Notes under the pieces: generated by a model | The model's input: only the letters and a program-made list of their open reading frames with translations | Database searches by the model: none | Told to the model about the DNA's origin: nothing | In this document: piece by piece, positions 34,355 through 47,103 of the stretch | Layout: every line of letters starts with the position of its first letter | Position numbering within the stretch: the stretch's first letter is position 1 | Assembly: GCA_027596075.1 (NCBI GenBank) | Contig: JADGJC010000020.1 | Span: 1 to 64,000, forward strand | DNA length: 64,000 nucleotides | Origin: Rhizophlyctis rosea | Lineage: Eukaryota; Chytridiomycota; Chytridiomycetes; Rhizophlyctidales; Rhizophlyctidaceae | Direction: 5' to 3' | Program-made: the position numbers and the translations under genes

Positions 34355-35572
34355 TGGTTGGAGGCATTCTGAACACTCGTTCGATAGGGCCGTCATAGGG
34401 CGGAGGATGTTGTAGTGGGCTAGACTAGTCGTTTATTTTAGGCACTAGGTTTAGTTTCGGGGGTGTTGTTGGATCGTCGACCTATTGCACGGTTTTTCTC
34501 CAAAACTACTTTGTCGTTTTAGTTTTTCCACGTCCACACACCCCTTTTTGTACATAGATCACGTTTCGGCAGACTGGAGGAAGCGAAGGGTTTTTGTTTT
34601 TTTTTTTTAAATATAGATAGATGTCTTTGAACGTATTTTCTTTTGGATATTTTTCTGTTTGCTGGCTTTCAATTTGAAGCAGTTCGGAATTGTGAATGTG
34701 CCATCAAATGTTATGGCTGTGCCACATTCATCGTCGCCAGGGTCTGCGGTAAACAAAAGAGACGATAGCAAAGTTTGTTTACATCCTTTTGTTTTGACCG
34801 CCATCATCTATTTTGTTGTTCGAGACCCTGCCAAACTCCGGTTTTGAAAAAGCGCAGGAAAAGAATGACACCTTCAAGGTGTTCGACCCTGTCCTATTGG
34901 TAAAGTGATACCCTCAGAACAATCCTATGAGACCAACACCTTTTTTGAAACGGGTCAAATGTTCCATCAAGTGCGAAACATGAAACCGAGACCTTCAGTG
35001 CGCAGGTTTGCGGAGGACTTCTTTATTGGTGATTCTTCTTTGAAACCATACTGCGGAACAGTGAGGCTCATATTGAAGTGTACCGTCTCAACCAAAAAGG
35101 CCTTCCTGGTGTCATGACTGCTGGCGAAACATGTGTAAAAAGCAGGAGCGCTGCAAAGCGTGAATCCGAACTCAATGAACCCTACAACAGATTCTCATGT
35201 GCCTAAAGGGCTCAAGTATCATCCGTCAAAGAGCCACCCATGAATGAGAGGAAACGACGCTGTTCACTTTCTCACCCCAAGGTGTTTGGAAAAGGGGCTC
35301 AAGCTATTCGTCATCACTGTTTGAGGAAATGACATTGTTGCGGATCAACAGGATGGGAAGGTTCAGTCGCGGCGTTTCGAGTGTTTGAGTGTTCTAAGGA
35401 ACTTCATAACAGTGAAAAAGTTCTATAAAAGGAGCGAGATGGACTGCCCCTTTTTCGCAATCATCATCCGACATCCATCGGCCACCACAACTCCCCTACA
35501 CAACAACACCAATTCAGGTCACCCGCTGCTTCACTACCTTTCCACCTCACATCTCCACATCAACATCCAACA
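34355..35572. other. Gene-free interval upstream of the secreted repeat protein
   Basis: No coding sequence recognised; short frames at 34659-34847 and 34905-35117 lack protein-like features. It contains a T-run (34594-34609) and, near its right end, a TATA box. Confidence 0.5.
35424..35432 (+). promoter_or_regulatory. TATA box of the secreted repeat protein
   Basis: TATAAAAGG lies 149 bases upstream of the ATG at 35573, in the correct orientation. With the roughly 30-base TATA-to-start spacing it would give a leader of about 110-120 bases. Strong TATA boxes are typical of highly or conditionally expressed genes. Confidence 0.5.
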
Positions 35573-36482
35573 ATGAAGGCCACCTTCCTCCTCGCTGTCG
35601 CCCTCTCCACCATCTCCCTCGTGTCCGCCATCGTTCCGGGCGAGTTCGAGCACGGCCACAAGGGCAAAGGCCTTCACCACGGCCACGGCAAGAAGGGCGG
35701 CTGGGATGGCAAGGGTAAGGCCATCGGCCACGGGAAGAAGGGCGGCTGGGATGGGAAGAAGGGTGGCTGGGATGGTAAGGGCGAGGGCATTGGCCACGGC
35801 AAGAAGGGTGGCTGGGACGGGAAGAAGGGCGGATGGGACGGCAAGAAGGGCGGCCATGTTGGGAAGAAGGGAATCTGGAAGCGTGCCGAGGAGGATGATG
35901 AAGTTGAGGTTGCTGGTGGGAAGTGGGATGGTAAGAAGGGCGGATGGGATGGTAAGAAGGGCGGCCACCGCGGCAAGAAGGGCGGCTACGGTGGTCAGAA
36001 GGGGCATTGGAAGCGTGAGGAGGAGGAGGAGGATGAAGTTGAGGTTGCTGGTGGGCAGTGGAACAACAACAACAACCACCACGCTTTGAAGAAGGTTCGT
36101 GAAGGACTTCCATGTTATAATGTCCGATCTGATCATCTATTAAGTGGTGGTGTATTTTGACATAGGCGAACAACAACTTCAACAACAACAACGCCAAGAA
36201 CAGCCACCAAGCTACCAACGCCAACAACCTGAACCAGAAGAACACTCAGGTAAGGATACATTTCTCCCATCCCTTCCTCTCTTCTCTTTCCACCTACTCA
36301 CTCCCCCTGCCACCACACAGGCCAACGAGCAAACCACCCAAAACTTCGCCAACAACCAGTTGAACAAGTCCAACAAGAACACCAAAAACGACCACAACGC
36401 CCAGAACAACCAGGCGGCCAACAACAACAACATCGCCAACAAGAAGCAGGGGAACAACAACTTTGCTAACAACGGTTGGTAA
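35573..36482 (+). CDS. Secreted Gly/Lys/Trp repeat protein with Lys-Arg processing sites
   Basis: Exons 35573-36094, 36166-36249 and 36321-36482 are all phase 0 and total 768 nt, or 255 residues. A clear signal peptide (MKATFLLAVALSTISLVSA) is followed by about a dozen copies of the unit GKKGGWDG and variants, with GKGKAIGHG interludes. Two copies of a distinct block, WKR then an acidic stretch ending DEVEVAGG, place a dibasic Lys-Arg (Kex2-type) site directly before an acidic spacer. The last two exons encode a tail of Asn/Gln/Lys-rich sequence (NNNFNNNNAKNSHQ, NNFANNGW-stop). The signal peptide, internal repeats and KR sites match the architecture of fungal Kex2-processed repeat proteins such as pheromone precursors and Rep1-type peptides. 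No family homology is claimed. Peptide release is inference. Confidence 0.75.
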
Positions 36483-36743
36483 AGGGACGTGGTGTATTTA
36501 GAGATGAACAATCTTCTCTTTGGGGGTAGTGAGTTTGATGGCTTTGTTGGGGAATTAGCTTAGTCCTGTAAAACATGGTGACGGATTGTGAATATATTTT
36601 TTCATTGATATTGTTCTCTTCATGATTTGATGGGTTTCCCGACTGCAAAATTTGAAGTTTTGAGATGATATATTACTGATTATTGACACATCATTGGCCT
36701 TAACAATCCGAGTATTTGTGGGACTTACATTACAACAACACCC

Positions 36744-37948
36744 TCACTTCTTCTCCAAATCAAGCGCCTCCGGATCCCACTTATAATGCCCCCACGGATC
36801 CTTACTCCTCTCCACACCCCTTTTCGTCGCCTCATCCAAATCCTCCTCGGGCAACCCAAGCTCCTCATTCACAACCTTCCCACTGCAATCACCAAACCCA
36901 TCGTCCCAAAAATGCCTCGAGTACAACATCTTCCCGAAACTCGGGCGATCGCCAGTTTTCATGCCTTCCACACCAGCGAGGTAGCGATCGGGAGCAGGTT
37001 CTTTAGTGACGGTCCAGTCGGACTCGGTAGTGTTGGTGACGCGGAGGACGGAGGCGAACATGTCTTTTTGGGAGATGTGGAAGGAGGAGATGTAGATTAG
37101 GCGGTTTGCGTAGGTTTGGAGGGAGTTGGGGCCGGTTGTTGGGAGGGAGAGGAGGGAGGCGACGGCGCGACCGACCTGTTGGTTGGGGAGGGTGTGTGAG
37201 TGAAGGGTCTCTCCTGGCTGATGGATACTGGATGCAAGTACAGACCTGAGGCCAGGTAGAGGTTGTAATCTTGTTCTCTCCCTCATTAAAGAACGTCACA
37301 CGACGCTCTTTGAAATCAAAACCGTAACAAAAGTCAATGGCGAGACTCCACTCGTACCAAAAACCAGTCGAGAGACCAATGAAGTTGCTCTTGCCCTGAT
37401 CTTTGATGTATTGGCGAAGTTTGCCTGGATAATCGCGAGAGTGAGCATCAAAGCTTGGAAACCGTATTGTCCCCATTGATCGCCATACATACCTTTGCCC
37501 TGAAACACAAACACATCCTTCACCAACTCCGCATTATCAGTGTCAGGGCTCCACTCATTGGGGAAAATCCACTTGACACCAGCTTCACCAGCCGCATCAA
37601 CGATCTTGTAATCAAGCTTATGGTCCGCCATGCCGCCTAACGTCACGACCAAAGCTTCTTGGCCGCGAAGCGCCTCAACGAGCGTATCGGGCTTCTCGTA
37701 ATCAACACGCTTCACCGCAACGCTCTTGGGGAACGTGGCGCTGCTGTCCATGCGGCTGATGGCGGTGACGGTGTGCTTGCCGGTCGCGAGGAGGGCGGCG
37801 GTGATGTAGGAGCCGACGTGGCCGGATGCCTGTGGAATGAATGTATACGTGTAAAAATGCTGCGGAACCATCCGTGCGGAAGATGGCGTCTGTGCAGGGA
37901 CATTACCCCGATGACGGCGACTTTGGTGATGTGGGTAGCGGTGCTCAT
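36744..37948 (-). CDS. NmrA-like NAD(P)-binding protein
   Basis: Exon 1 (37907-37948) encodes MSTATHITKVAVIG. A phase-0 intron leads to ASGHVGSYITAALLATGKHTV, completing the GxxGxxG Rossmann motif of the NmrA/isoflavone-reductase group. Further landmarks: ISRMDS after the second strand, EALVVTLGGMADH, DAAGEAGVKWIFPNEWSPDT, STGFWYEWSL and the C-terminal TESDWTVTKEPAPDRYLAG. Two more introns interrupt it, near 37490 and 37175-37245. Members either are atypical reductases or sense NAD(P) redox state as transcriptional co-regulators. The catalytic Tyr-x3-Lys of classical SDRs is not evident, which fits the NmrA group. Exact role unknown. Confidence 0.85.
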
Positions 37949-38688
37949 GGTGACAGATTTGTGATGGAAGTTCGCGCTTGTTTGTTGGAAGGCGTCGTGA
38001 GGAGATGTAGGATGTGGTTTGGGTATGGAGGGAATGGAGGGGTCTTTTTATGCATCTCATGTTTAGGTGCAATGCGGTTTTGTGAATGTGGTGAACGCGC
38101 GTAAGGGTGCCGAACAGCGCGGAAGGAAGAAAGTTTCGATGGTGTGGCGCTTCCAACGCGTCTCAATTTCTCCCCAATTTGGATATCTTCCGCGGAACTG
38201 GCTACCATAGTATTGCTGATAAGATGGCTAGCCCGGGAAGTGTTATTGGCAGATTCCCAACGGTCGGTGGAAGCTCGGGGAAGTCGGACTTCCTGATTGA
38301 GCCGCACGCCTGTTTTTGGAAAAACGTCGCTCAACTCGTGGCATGGACTTTTTGGTCCAATATACCTATGACGGTGCTCGACCAGATTGGTGGATGGGTA
38401 TGCGTTTGTTTACTGGCTTCCCTATCTATTAGCCAATCAACCCACCAAAATGCTCCAATTGGAGCAATTGGGAACTTTGGAAAGTCAATGGGGATCCGCC
38501 AACATACCTGCAGGCACAATCCTACAGCATATCACATCACCCATGATTGTATCCATCCATCCCCATGACACTGCCCAATCTCATCAGTAGTCTGTACTTG
38601 TGAGCACTTCTCCCTTTTATTTACAAACCATTATCAACATCTTCAATGTTTACTGTACATCACAACTATACATCCACACTCGTCCACA

Positions 38689-41600
38689 TCATGGCGGCAA
38701 CTCCATCACATTAACTCCAGCGACAACCATCTTCGTCCCAGAATCCGCCGCCACGGTAGGATTGACAGGCGGTCGGAATCCAGACATTCGCCCTTCTTCA
38801 TACACCTCCTCCAAGACTTCGGCAAACCGTCCTTCCTTTTGAAGTTCCACGTACTTCTGATGCAGTCGCAATGCCTGCAGATGGAACAATGTTAGCCAAG
38901 ATCTCGACACATTTGTGATGACTTTCAAAGAGCTGGTGGATAGTCGACGTCTTACCGTTCGTGCGTCTTCAATACTGTCATGAGTATCTTTTTGGATGTC
39001 TTCCTTCAGTAGACACCAAGCGAGGAACCTTAGGGACAGTTTTCTGCAAGGCGCATAATTGTTGAGGCTATGATTGTTGCTTCCAACTTGTTTGAGTAGC
39101 GAACACCAACCTTTGACGATTCTGCAAGAAGAACAGATCAACCGTATCAATCACTTGCTCAGGCGGTACCAGGATATCTGAATACGAAAGACGGCATGAG
39201 TTCAAACTGGTTGAACAGTATAGCAATGCTGATTGAATGGGACATACTTATGATCCGAAAATCTTTCTTCAGTCCATGTCCAATGAACACGCAGCCCAGA
39301 TCAACGAGCAGCCGCAGCCGCTTGTAAGCCGACTGTCGAAGCATTGATTTTAACATTCCCACCACGGGATCACAATAAAGTAGCATATCTACAAACCTTC
39401 AGCGACACCAAAGGATGCCGTGACTGTCCCGGATCCAAATCCCCGGCTGACAACAATTGATGCATCAGCACACAAGCCTTGCCCGGCCAACACGTCCAAA
39501 CAACCAACCCTTGATCCCCGAAAACTCCGTCAAATAATCCACAATCGGTTCCGTCGTGGAAATATACTCATCAATAAACGGCAACCCCGCATTAGGACCA
39601 TCACCTCTTAGAACACTGACACGCGCCAAGCTCAACCGTGACGGTCGTAGCATCGATCGCGTGCCATCACTGCGGATTTCTGTTTCTTCCTGCCATGAGG
39701 GTATACAGATTCTAGCTTTCATGCTCATTTCCATCGTACACGGGGTAAATGACATACCTTGCTTAAGGCAACAAACTCTGCATCAATTGCGCAAAGGAAG
39801 CCGGGCTCTTTGGGTAGTTCGTCCGCCTGGAGACTCTTATAGTTGATTTTCAAGTCCTTCTCTTTCCTTCGGCTGGAAATCGTAGTGTGAGGATGCTTCG
39901 GACTCCGAAGAGACAGTTGAGCATCGAAGGAACTCACTTCAGGTGGATTGGCGTCCTCAAGTAGAACATGTCATCTTCGGCCGGCAAAACGCTGTAATCC
40001 ACCCGTTCCGACACATCCACGCGGGTATATTGGAATACTGCCGGTATCTGTTTCAACAGGAGAAGTTCAAGGTGCAATAGTAAATACAATGACCAAAAAT
40101 GGGTCCTAACCGCAAGGGACATGGCGTGCATATCTCTCACCTTCCATTGTTTGAATTGACGAGCCTCCGTTTCTGGTATCGTTTGGACCAGGAAATCATT
40201 GAAGAGGTACCAACTGGCGGGTCGGCCCTGGTGTGCCACTGAAGGTCATAGTAGTATGTCAGAACAAAATGCATTACACCACATCAACTCAAGTACTCCA
40301 TACCGCTAACGTGCGAAACCAAATGAGAATGTTCCTTTTCCTTGACTTCTACCACAGATGCCTGCGTTGAACACGGATGGTGAACTTGATCCCCAAGAAA
40401 GCTTTCAGACGTAGCACCAGCACATACCGTCAGGTGGTAGATAGCGATCTCGGCACCTGTCTCATTCGGGACATTTACGTCCTCCGGTCCCAACTCAACA
40501 ACTTTCACCTTTTTGTCCTTGATCATCAATGCAATCCTAGCATATAGTAGATCTTGAGTCAATGGTCAACGAGTTCTGCACCGCACGAAGGTTCATTACC
40601 GTAATGGAAGGAACGGCTCATCTACTCAAAAAGAAGTGAGGATCACTTTTGTGAAGGATGTTTTCGGAATTCAGGCATACCATCAGTAAAATAATGATGC
40701 AAATCTTCCTCATTGGACGCATTCGCATTGATGCTCAACACATTTGGCGGATATTTAAGATGTTTTGTTTGTGACGTGGGTTGATATCGATTACACGTCT
40801 GGCACCACGCTTTCGTGAAGGATTCGCGGTCTATGCTCTGTTCCAAGATCTCGACGAACCGCGGTCGAGAGGGTGGAGCCTCTTTCGCAGTGGCGGACGA
40901 GCTTTTGAGGCTGGTTGCCTGTTGCGTGATATTCAACTTCCATAGCGTGATAACCAACCGGATATCTTGACTGCTACATACCTTACGAGGATAAGTCAAA
41001 TCCAACACGAACGGAATGCTATCCCTTCCAATCTCCGTCTCGCATGCGTGACACCGACTTGTTGATTGAATGGGCAACCCAAACAACTGTTGCAAAACCG
41101 ATTTGGGCGGTTGCAAGGTGTCTGGAAGATCCCGGATGAGTGCGATGGTGGAGTCGGGCCCATACTCTTGGTGTATCTGCTCCAAGATGAAACGGTTGAA
41201 GTTCTGTATCAGTGCGGAGTACGATATCCCGGCAGCTGATAGATCGGGTTCGAAGAGGCCCAGGGCGTTGGCTACCAGAAAGTATGGCATTAGTAAAAGG
41301 CGCGGAAGATCGCAAATTGAAACACGTCTCACCTTGTGGGATATTGCTAAAAGCCCTCAAGAAATTCGTAGCCTGACAATTCGCCCCCCTCGCATCCTCC
41401 AACATCCTAAACAAAAATCCCAACTCGCAACACAAACAAAACTCCTTCGGACACTTCGTCTTGATGTGCGCCTTAGCAATCTCCCTCAGGGGTCGATTGA
41501 AGAACAGCACTTGCAGCATTGCATTGCAGTAAGAGTTGATGATATGCGTTTCCAACCCTCCATACAACGTCTTGTTGAAGAACCCAAAATCGAAGTCCTC

Positions 41601-43542
41601 CACGCCGAATTTGCTGTACTTGATCTCCACCCGCCGGTAATGCTTCGCCACAACATTGCCATTCTTCGTCGTCTCCACGGCATCATCCGACGAAGCTGTC
41701 TGTGACCGACTGTTGCGTCGCTTTTGCTGGCCAAAGAATTTCTCGCGCTCCTGTTCTGAGCGGAATTTCGGCCCGTCTTGGTCAATGCGTCGCGCTTTAC
41801 GTGATAGGGCAAGGTTTTGATTCCGCCGGAATGTGCCCGGGTTGGGAGCATAACCGACAAAGTCGATCATTTTGACATTTGCCATTACTTCGGGCGGGAT
41901 TTTAGGGCTGGGTTGTCCGACCGCGTGCTTTAAGGAGGTGGGCCATGTGGCGGATAATAGGGGTGTTGTGTAATACGGCATTCCGATGAGATTTAGCGGG
42001 CTGTGGTCACATAAGCCCGTGAGATTGTGTACGCTGCATATGACTGAACGCGACACGTACCTATCGTCCAAGATTTTGACTGCCGGGGCTGGAGCTAGCG
42101 GGTCGGCTTGCTCAGTTGCGCGAGAATATGAGTTCACTTTTGGTTCATCTTGCTCAATCCACAATGAAATGGTGCCCGCAGAATCACCAAGAGCCAGGAT
42201 TTCGCCCGAACTCGAAAAATCCACGGCACTCAAGAACCCAGAGATGTCCGCCTGAAATGGCCACCGCCGTGGTTAAACGGCATCCTATTTCACGCCAATC
42301 TCCGGGGCATACCTGGAAGAAAGACACATTGGAACTTTGATTGGCAACATCGCAAATTTGGAACTGTCCACTCTGAGATGCAGCCAATATTGTCCCAGAT
42401 AGCTTCGGATGGAATTTCAGAAGGGACGGACCGACTGGGAATGGCAAGGGTGGGAGGGACTTCATCGTGCGGATGTCGAATAGTTTGACCATTGGATCAA
42501 CGACCATAGCCCCTTTTCTGGACTTTGTGAGTGGCCTGCTTCAGCGGTGACCATCTGATGCGCATACTTACCTCAAAGAGAAACCGCACGTGGCCATTAC
42601 GTTGCCCATGACATCGAGATCTGATATCATGCCTGTGTGCGCATCCACTGTGTGCTCGACCTTATATGTGCGTGGATCTCTTAGTGATACTCTCCCCGTT
42701 ACGGTTCCACAACAAATCAACCGTGAACGCCGCATGATGGAGACATCAGCTTCAGATTCGAACTATGCGAGAGCACAGGTCATTTAGAAACACAAAGAGG
42801 AACACCTTCACGAAGTTTATGTTGCAGTCAGCAGACCTGTTTGATGGCGACCCCGCGGTACAGATTGATCAAAGATATCGATCGCATTGCGGTTCCCACA
42901 AGCATTTCAGAAGTAGTATTGGTCATTGACATACTCAATGGCGCTTGCAGAGCATCTGTGCTGGATGAATATCTCAGAATGTCATGATGGGATCACAGTC
43001 TCAAACGAAGGGTCATGTACCAGATGTTCCATTTTTGCAACCCCCTTCTGCTGGTATGTCTGATGTTACGGCCGCCAACCGAGTATATTCCTTGATCTGC
43101 TACTATCAACTGGTGCACCCGGTCCCCGTGAGCAGGGAAGCTTGTATAACGACTTAGGGTATCGGGTGCTACAAGGAGAGACGCCACCCGACCCTGATAG
43201 ACTTATATGTCAGACACGTTTTTCGATACAGACGTCTTGCATATAACCCTTTATTGATACCCACAGTTTCACTCCCCGTCCATAGCAGCTCTTCTAAAGA
43301 ATCAAAAGCTACACATGATATGGACTGAGCTGGCGACATTGGCGGGTCTAAGCGAAATATGCGTGACAGTGTTAGTAAGAGGTTTCAGTTGCATTTCTAA
43401 GGAGGGGCTGAGGGGCGCTGAACGCCGAAGGAAGCATCATTCTCTTGCTTTTGTCCGGCAAAGCGTCTCATCAGCACTTTGAAACAAAAGAACACGTACC
43501 CAACGCAACCCGCCGCTGCTCTCGCCATGTGGAACCTTCCAT
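38689..43542 (-). CDS. PAN2: PAN2, catalytic subunit of the PAN2-PAN3 deadenylase
   Basis: PAN2 trims poly(A) tails of cytoplasmic mRNA as partner of PAN3. The start exon (ATG 43542, [14 protein letters not shown]) joins [25 protein letters not shown] through an intron with an ACTAAC branch site. Landmarks in order: N-terminal WD40 propeller ([27 protein letters not shown]), a linker, an inactive ubiquitin-hydrolase-like domain ([33 protein letters not shown]) without the protease active site, and a DEDDh exonuclease: [13 protein letters not shown] (Asp, Glu), [14 protein letters not shown] (Asp), [13 protein letters not shown] (His, Asp). All exonuclease metal ligands and the His are present, so it should be active. 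It has many introns; the stop is at 38689-38691 after MELPP. Confidence 0.92.
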
Positions 43543-45028
43543 CGCTACTTTGCTAGGGGTACGCGATTCTTTCAAAGGAGGGAGGTGAGCGTTGGTTGGA
43601 CAAGACCGGGCAGTACGAGGAGCTGTTCACAAAAAAGCGGAGGAGTGGACGAGTGTGTCGCGAGCGCTACATCAACATGTCAACGTCTTTTAAACGATTG
43701 TCTGTGTGTTGCTATTTTAGATGGAAGTTGGTGGGAAGGGAGTGTAAACATTTGGGAAGATTGGGGTCCCAAAGAACGTGGCTCCCAGCTGGCCCAGAGC
43801 ATCACATCAGATGTGGATGTGACAAGAAATGCCTCACCGAGAATCGAACCAAAGCCTCAATTTTCGCCTCCCAAGCCCACACACCAAAAACTATAAAAGA
43901 TCCTGCAACTCTCCTCTCCCATTTTTTTCCCCTATCGACCAACTCGTACAGGATCTATGTATAGTGGTTCGTATCTGATTATCCTCAAAGATAGTCACAC
44001 ATATCAACGTTGACGATGAGCGGATGGACCCTCACCCCAGCGGGAAGTGTGGTTGCGACGAAATGCTCAGGCATTCGTTCTTCCAGTTGAAGACCATCCC
44101 ATTGCTAGATTTCCACTGGCTGGGAAGGGTGGGCGGTCCCGGCTGAAATGTTGCTTTCATCTCTTATACTCGACTCCGGTCATTTCTTGGTTGATTGAGT
44201 TCGATTTCGGCACCCGTCTATGAGGTCATACTATTCTTTATCCTGGTTGCCGAATTTGAGGTCGCGATGCGGTACATATGAGGCAACCATTTTGGAGGAT
44301 TGTATGGGTCTCATTGACCTTTCATTTTATCATGTTTGCTTTCTTCTTTCCTTGGTCGACGTTAGTGTAGCTGTCATGAGGGAAGCTGGCATTGCAAGGA
44401 TTATATCTTTCATATTTGCTACTTCAGAGACTTTTCGGTCTATGAGATAACATTTCCACCCATAGAATATGATGCTTTGCCAGCTTCAGACTTGATGTAG
44501 AGAGGCGGAGTATAAATAGGCGGAGTGTAGGAAAAGGAATGTCGAATGGCACTCGCATCGTTGTATAATACATTATCACAATATATACACATTCCAATCC
44601 AATCAGAACGAAAATGTGGCTCGGGGTTACTCATTTTGAACACGCACAAATCGAGTATTGGCTGGCGAGTAGCCGAGTGCTTGAACGTGCGCGACAACTC
44701 ATTGCATTCTAGGGGTGCAGGGATCGAGTATGGGCTTCACCTTGGCACACGCCGTAACTCCGTTTTTCTGCCCCCGCCATGCATGCTTGTCCCATTTGCT
44801 CAATCCCCACCAGGCTGTCCCTGCAACCCACCCAATGAATTGGTCGTACTTCTCCCCTCCACCCCTCCCACCTGTAATCAACTTCCACTACCCCCTCACT
44901 CCCTCCATATGTTCACCAGTCACTTCCAAGTGCAAGTTGCACGTCCTGCCTACACAACATTGGGTGATCTCATTTGTGTACCAACTTGGTTAACCCAATT
45001 GAATGAATGCTGCTTCTCCCATGATCGA
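43543..45028. other. Gene-free interval
   Basis: No recognised gene. A 103-codon frame (43585-43896) and a 198-codon frame (44546-45142, antisense to the end of the next gene) lack domain-like features. A TATA-like tataaatagg (44512-44521) is flanked by two copies of aggcggagt, with no obvious gene behind it. Confidence 0.5.
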
Positions 45029-46130
45029 TTACTGTCTTGCCTTCAGGCTTTCATACCCGTCCTTCCCACCCAGATTCTTCTCAAAGTCTGGCCGTGGAAT
45101 CTCAATCGCTTCCGTCACACGACTGTACATGATGCCACCTAACCTTCCGACAGGACGCAAAACCTGTCATTCCCAATTAGTTCAATGAGCCAAATGAAAG
45201 GATTGGTGATAAATGAACACTCACACTAGGATCAACAATATTCCGGTCCTCATTGACTGCATCCTTTCTTACCCAAAAATTCGTCCCTTCAATCACTACC
45301 ATAACTCCCGTCTTCTTTCCCTTCACTGCCCTACTCTCAGACTCTCTGAAGAAATCCAGTTTTCCCTCCACACTAAACACAGCTTCCTTGACCCTTGCGC
45401 ATTTCACATCCCGGCAGTCGTACACGGGTGTCAGACCGCTAATGTCCCACTCACTAACTCCAAATGGAGAGTTCATCGAAGTCACATTGGCCGCCTCCAA
45501 GAACCCTTCACTGATGATGTTGATGACGCATTCCTTGCTCTCCAAAAGGTTCTTCAAAGTGTCCTTGGGCTGCTCCACCCCACCAGCAAACCCAATGACA
45601 AACAATGGGGGATCGTGGTTGACCACATTGAAGTAACTAAATGGCGCTAAGTTTGTGGATGTTCCATCGGCGGAGCGGGTCGAGACAAAGGCTATGGGGC
45701 GCGGAATGATAGAGCTGATGAGGAGCTTGTAGTTGAACCCGGCTGGACGTCCGCTCTCGTAGGGATCGATGGCAAGATGGTTAGAGCCAGCTGCAGCGCG
45801 ACCAATACCGTTCGCGCCGTCACCGAACTTCCAGTCTGGGTTCACAGTCTTTGTGATGTGGAACTGCGACGTGGAGTCAAAGGGCGGGCGGGTTGCTTCG
45901 ACGGACTTGAAATCGGGGTGCGGGTTATGGGTAGCATGCTTGCCACCGTCAAAGTTGGCGGGAGTTGTCGTTTGCTGAGGCTGCGTTGCCATATTTACTT
46001 GTGCATGTAAAGCTCGAAATTGTGTGAAACGGGGGAGACGATGCAGCAGAGAAAGGTGAGAAAGGCGAGACAAAGCTGGACAGAACATTTTCTTGGATGC
46101 GGAGAAATTTCTTGACTGCCGGTGTGGCAT
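45029..46130 (-). CDS. Flavin-reductase-like (FMN-binding split-barrel) protein
   Basis: Exons 45225-46130 and 45029-45163 (phase 0) total 1041 nt, or 346 residues. Landmarks of the flavoredoxin/flavin-reductase-like family: SSIIPRPIAFVSTRSADGTSTNLAPFSYFN (the FMN-contacting opening), HDPPLFVIGFAGG, KDTLKNLLESKECVINI, NSPFGVSEWDISGL, and the C-terminal VLRPVGRLGGIMYSRVT. Such proteins bind FMN and reduce flavins or other small substrates with NAD(P)H. The first 48 residues (MPHRQSRNFSASKKMFCPALSRL) are basic and hydroxylated, suggesting mitochondrial import; an internal start at MATQPQQ would yield a cytosolic form. Substrate unknown. Confidence 0.85.
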
Positions 46131-47103
46131 TCTATGAAAAATGAGAACATTCCTTGTGTAACCTTCTGAATGCGGCTAATATTCTTTCCGGGTGTTGATT
46201 TGTGAAGTTGTGATGAAATAATGAGGTTTCTATGTGATGGAGAAAGGCAGAAGAAGTAGATGGCTTGACCAAAATGCTATTCAAACGCATGCGCAACGGA
46301 AGTGGGAAGCTGTTACAATGGTCTCTATGAATCAATGAATGCGTTGCCGTGCCCAATGGGCCATGATAAAACATGTTAAATCTGATTAAATTTGCTGCAC
46401 TTGACAGTTCTGGCATGGTGCAGGAATACTGTCAGGGGATGCGGGTGACTGCTGTCTTTTACAGAAAATGTGATTGAGTATCTGGATGTCCATGGGGAGG
46501 TGGAAGTAACGCCCATAAGCCTCTTCATTTGGTGGAGGGCTTGCCTTATTCATTTATCAGTCAAATCACTGTGCCACTCCCATAAGCGTCCAATGGATGC
46601 ATTGTGAATCCCAACACCAGCAATGCGACCGCTTTAAAGGGATGTGCGCTCAATGCTTATCGTCATTTTGATGTTATTTTGAAGGGAGTGAACTTCCGTA
46701 GACGACCGGCTCCTGACTATAAACTGTAATCAGTTTTGATGATCCTAAAGGCCCTTAATGTCTTAATGGGCACCAACGTAAACGTTGGCCATTCTGGGTC
46801 TGCACATCGGGGGTACATCATCGCACCGATTATGATCGTCCTAAGCAGTCACATAGTTGAAGGCATGGATAGATCTCTGCTTGCTCTTGCCTTTAAGAGC
46901 ACATTGCTGAAAAGACGTGGTAAACAGATGTCGGGGGCTGACGTTATGTGATTCATGCAAAGCCACACCTCACCTTATGGGCTATTTCGATCGCCCAAGC
47001 TGTTCCAACGAAGGTTTGTCTTGCTGTATTCCTGTAACCCGTACAACATCCATCTTCACGTCAGAACACATATATCCAAAACGACCGATCCCTGGAATAA
47101 ATC
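46131..47103. other. Gene-free interval (divergent promoter region)
   Basis: Separates the divergent flavin-reductase-like and SHANK-like genes. No coding sequence recognised; ctataaact near 46717 is a possible TATA element for a plus-strand leader. Confidence 0.4.

Noticed and set aside
35640..36060. Regular repeats reminiscent of a CRISPR or minisatellite array
   Set aside because: The repeats stay in frame, follow a signal peptide and vary at synonymous positions, so they are protein repeats.
43790..43880. tRNA-like gaatcgaacc box on the minus strand
   Set aside because: The T-stem does not pair and no D-arm or anticodon arm is found at the right spacing.
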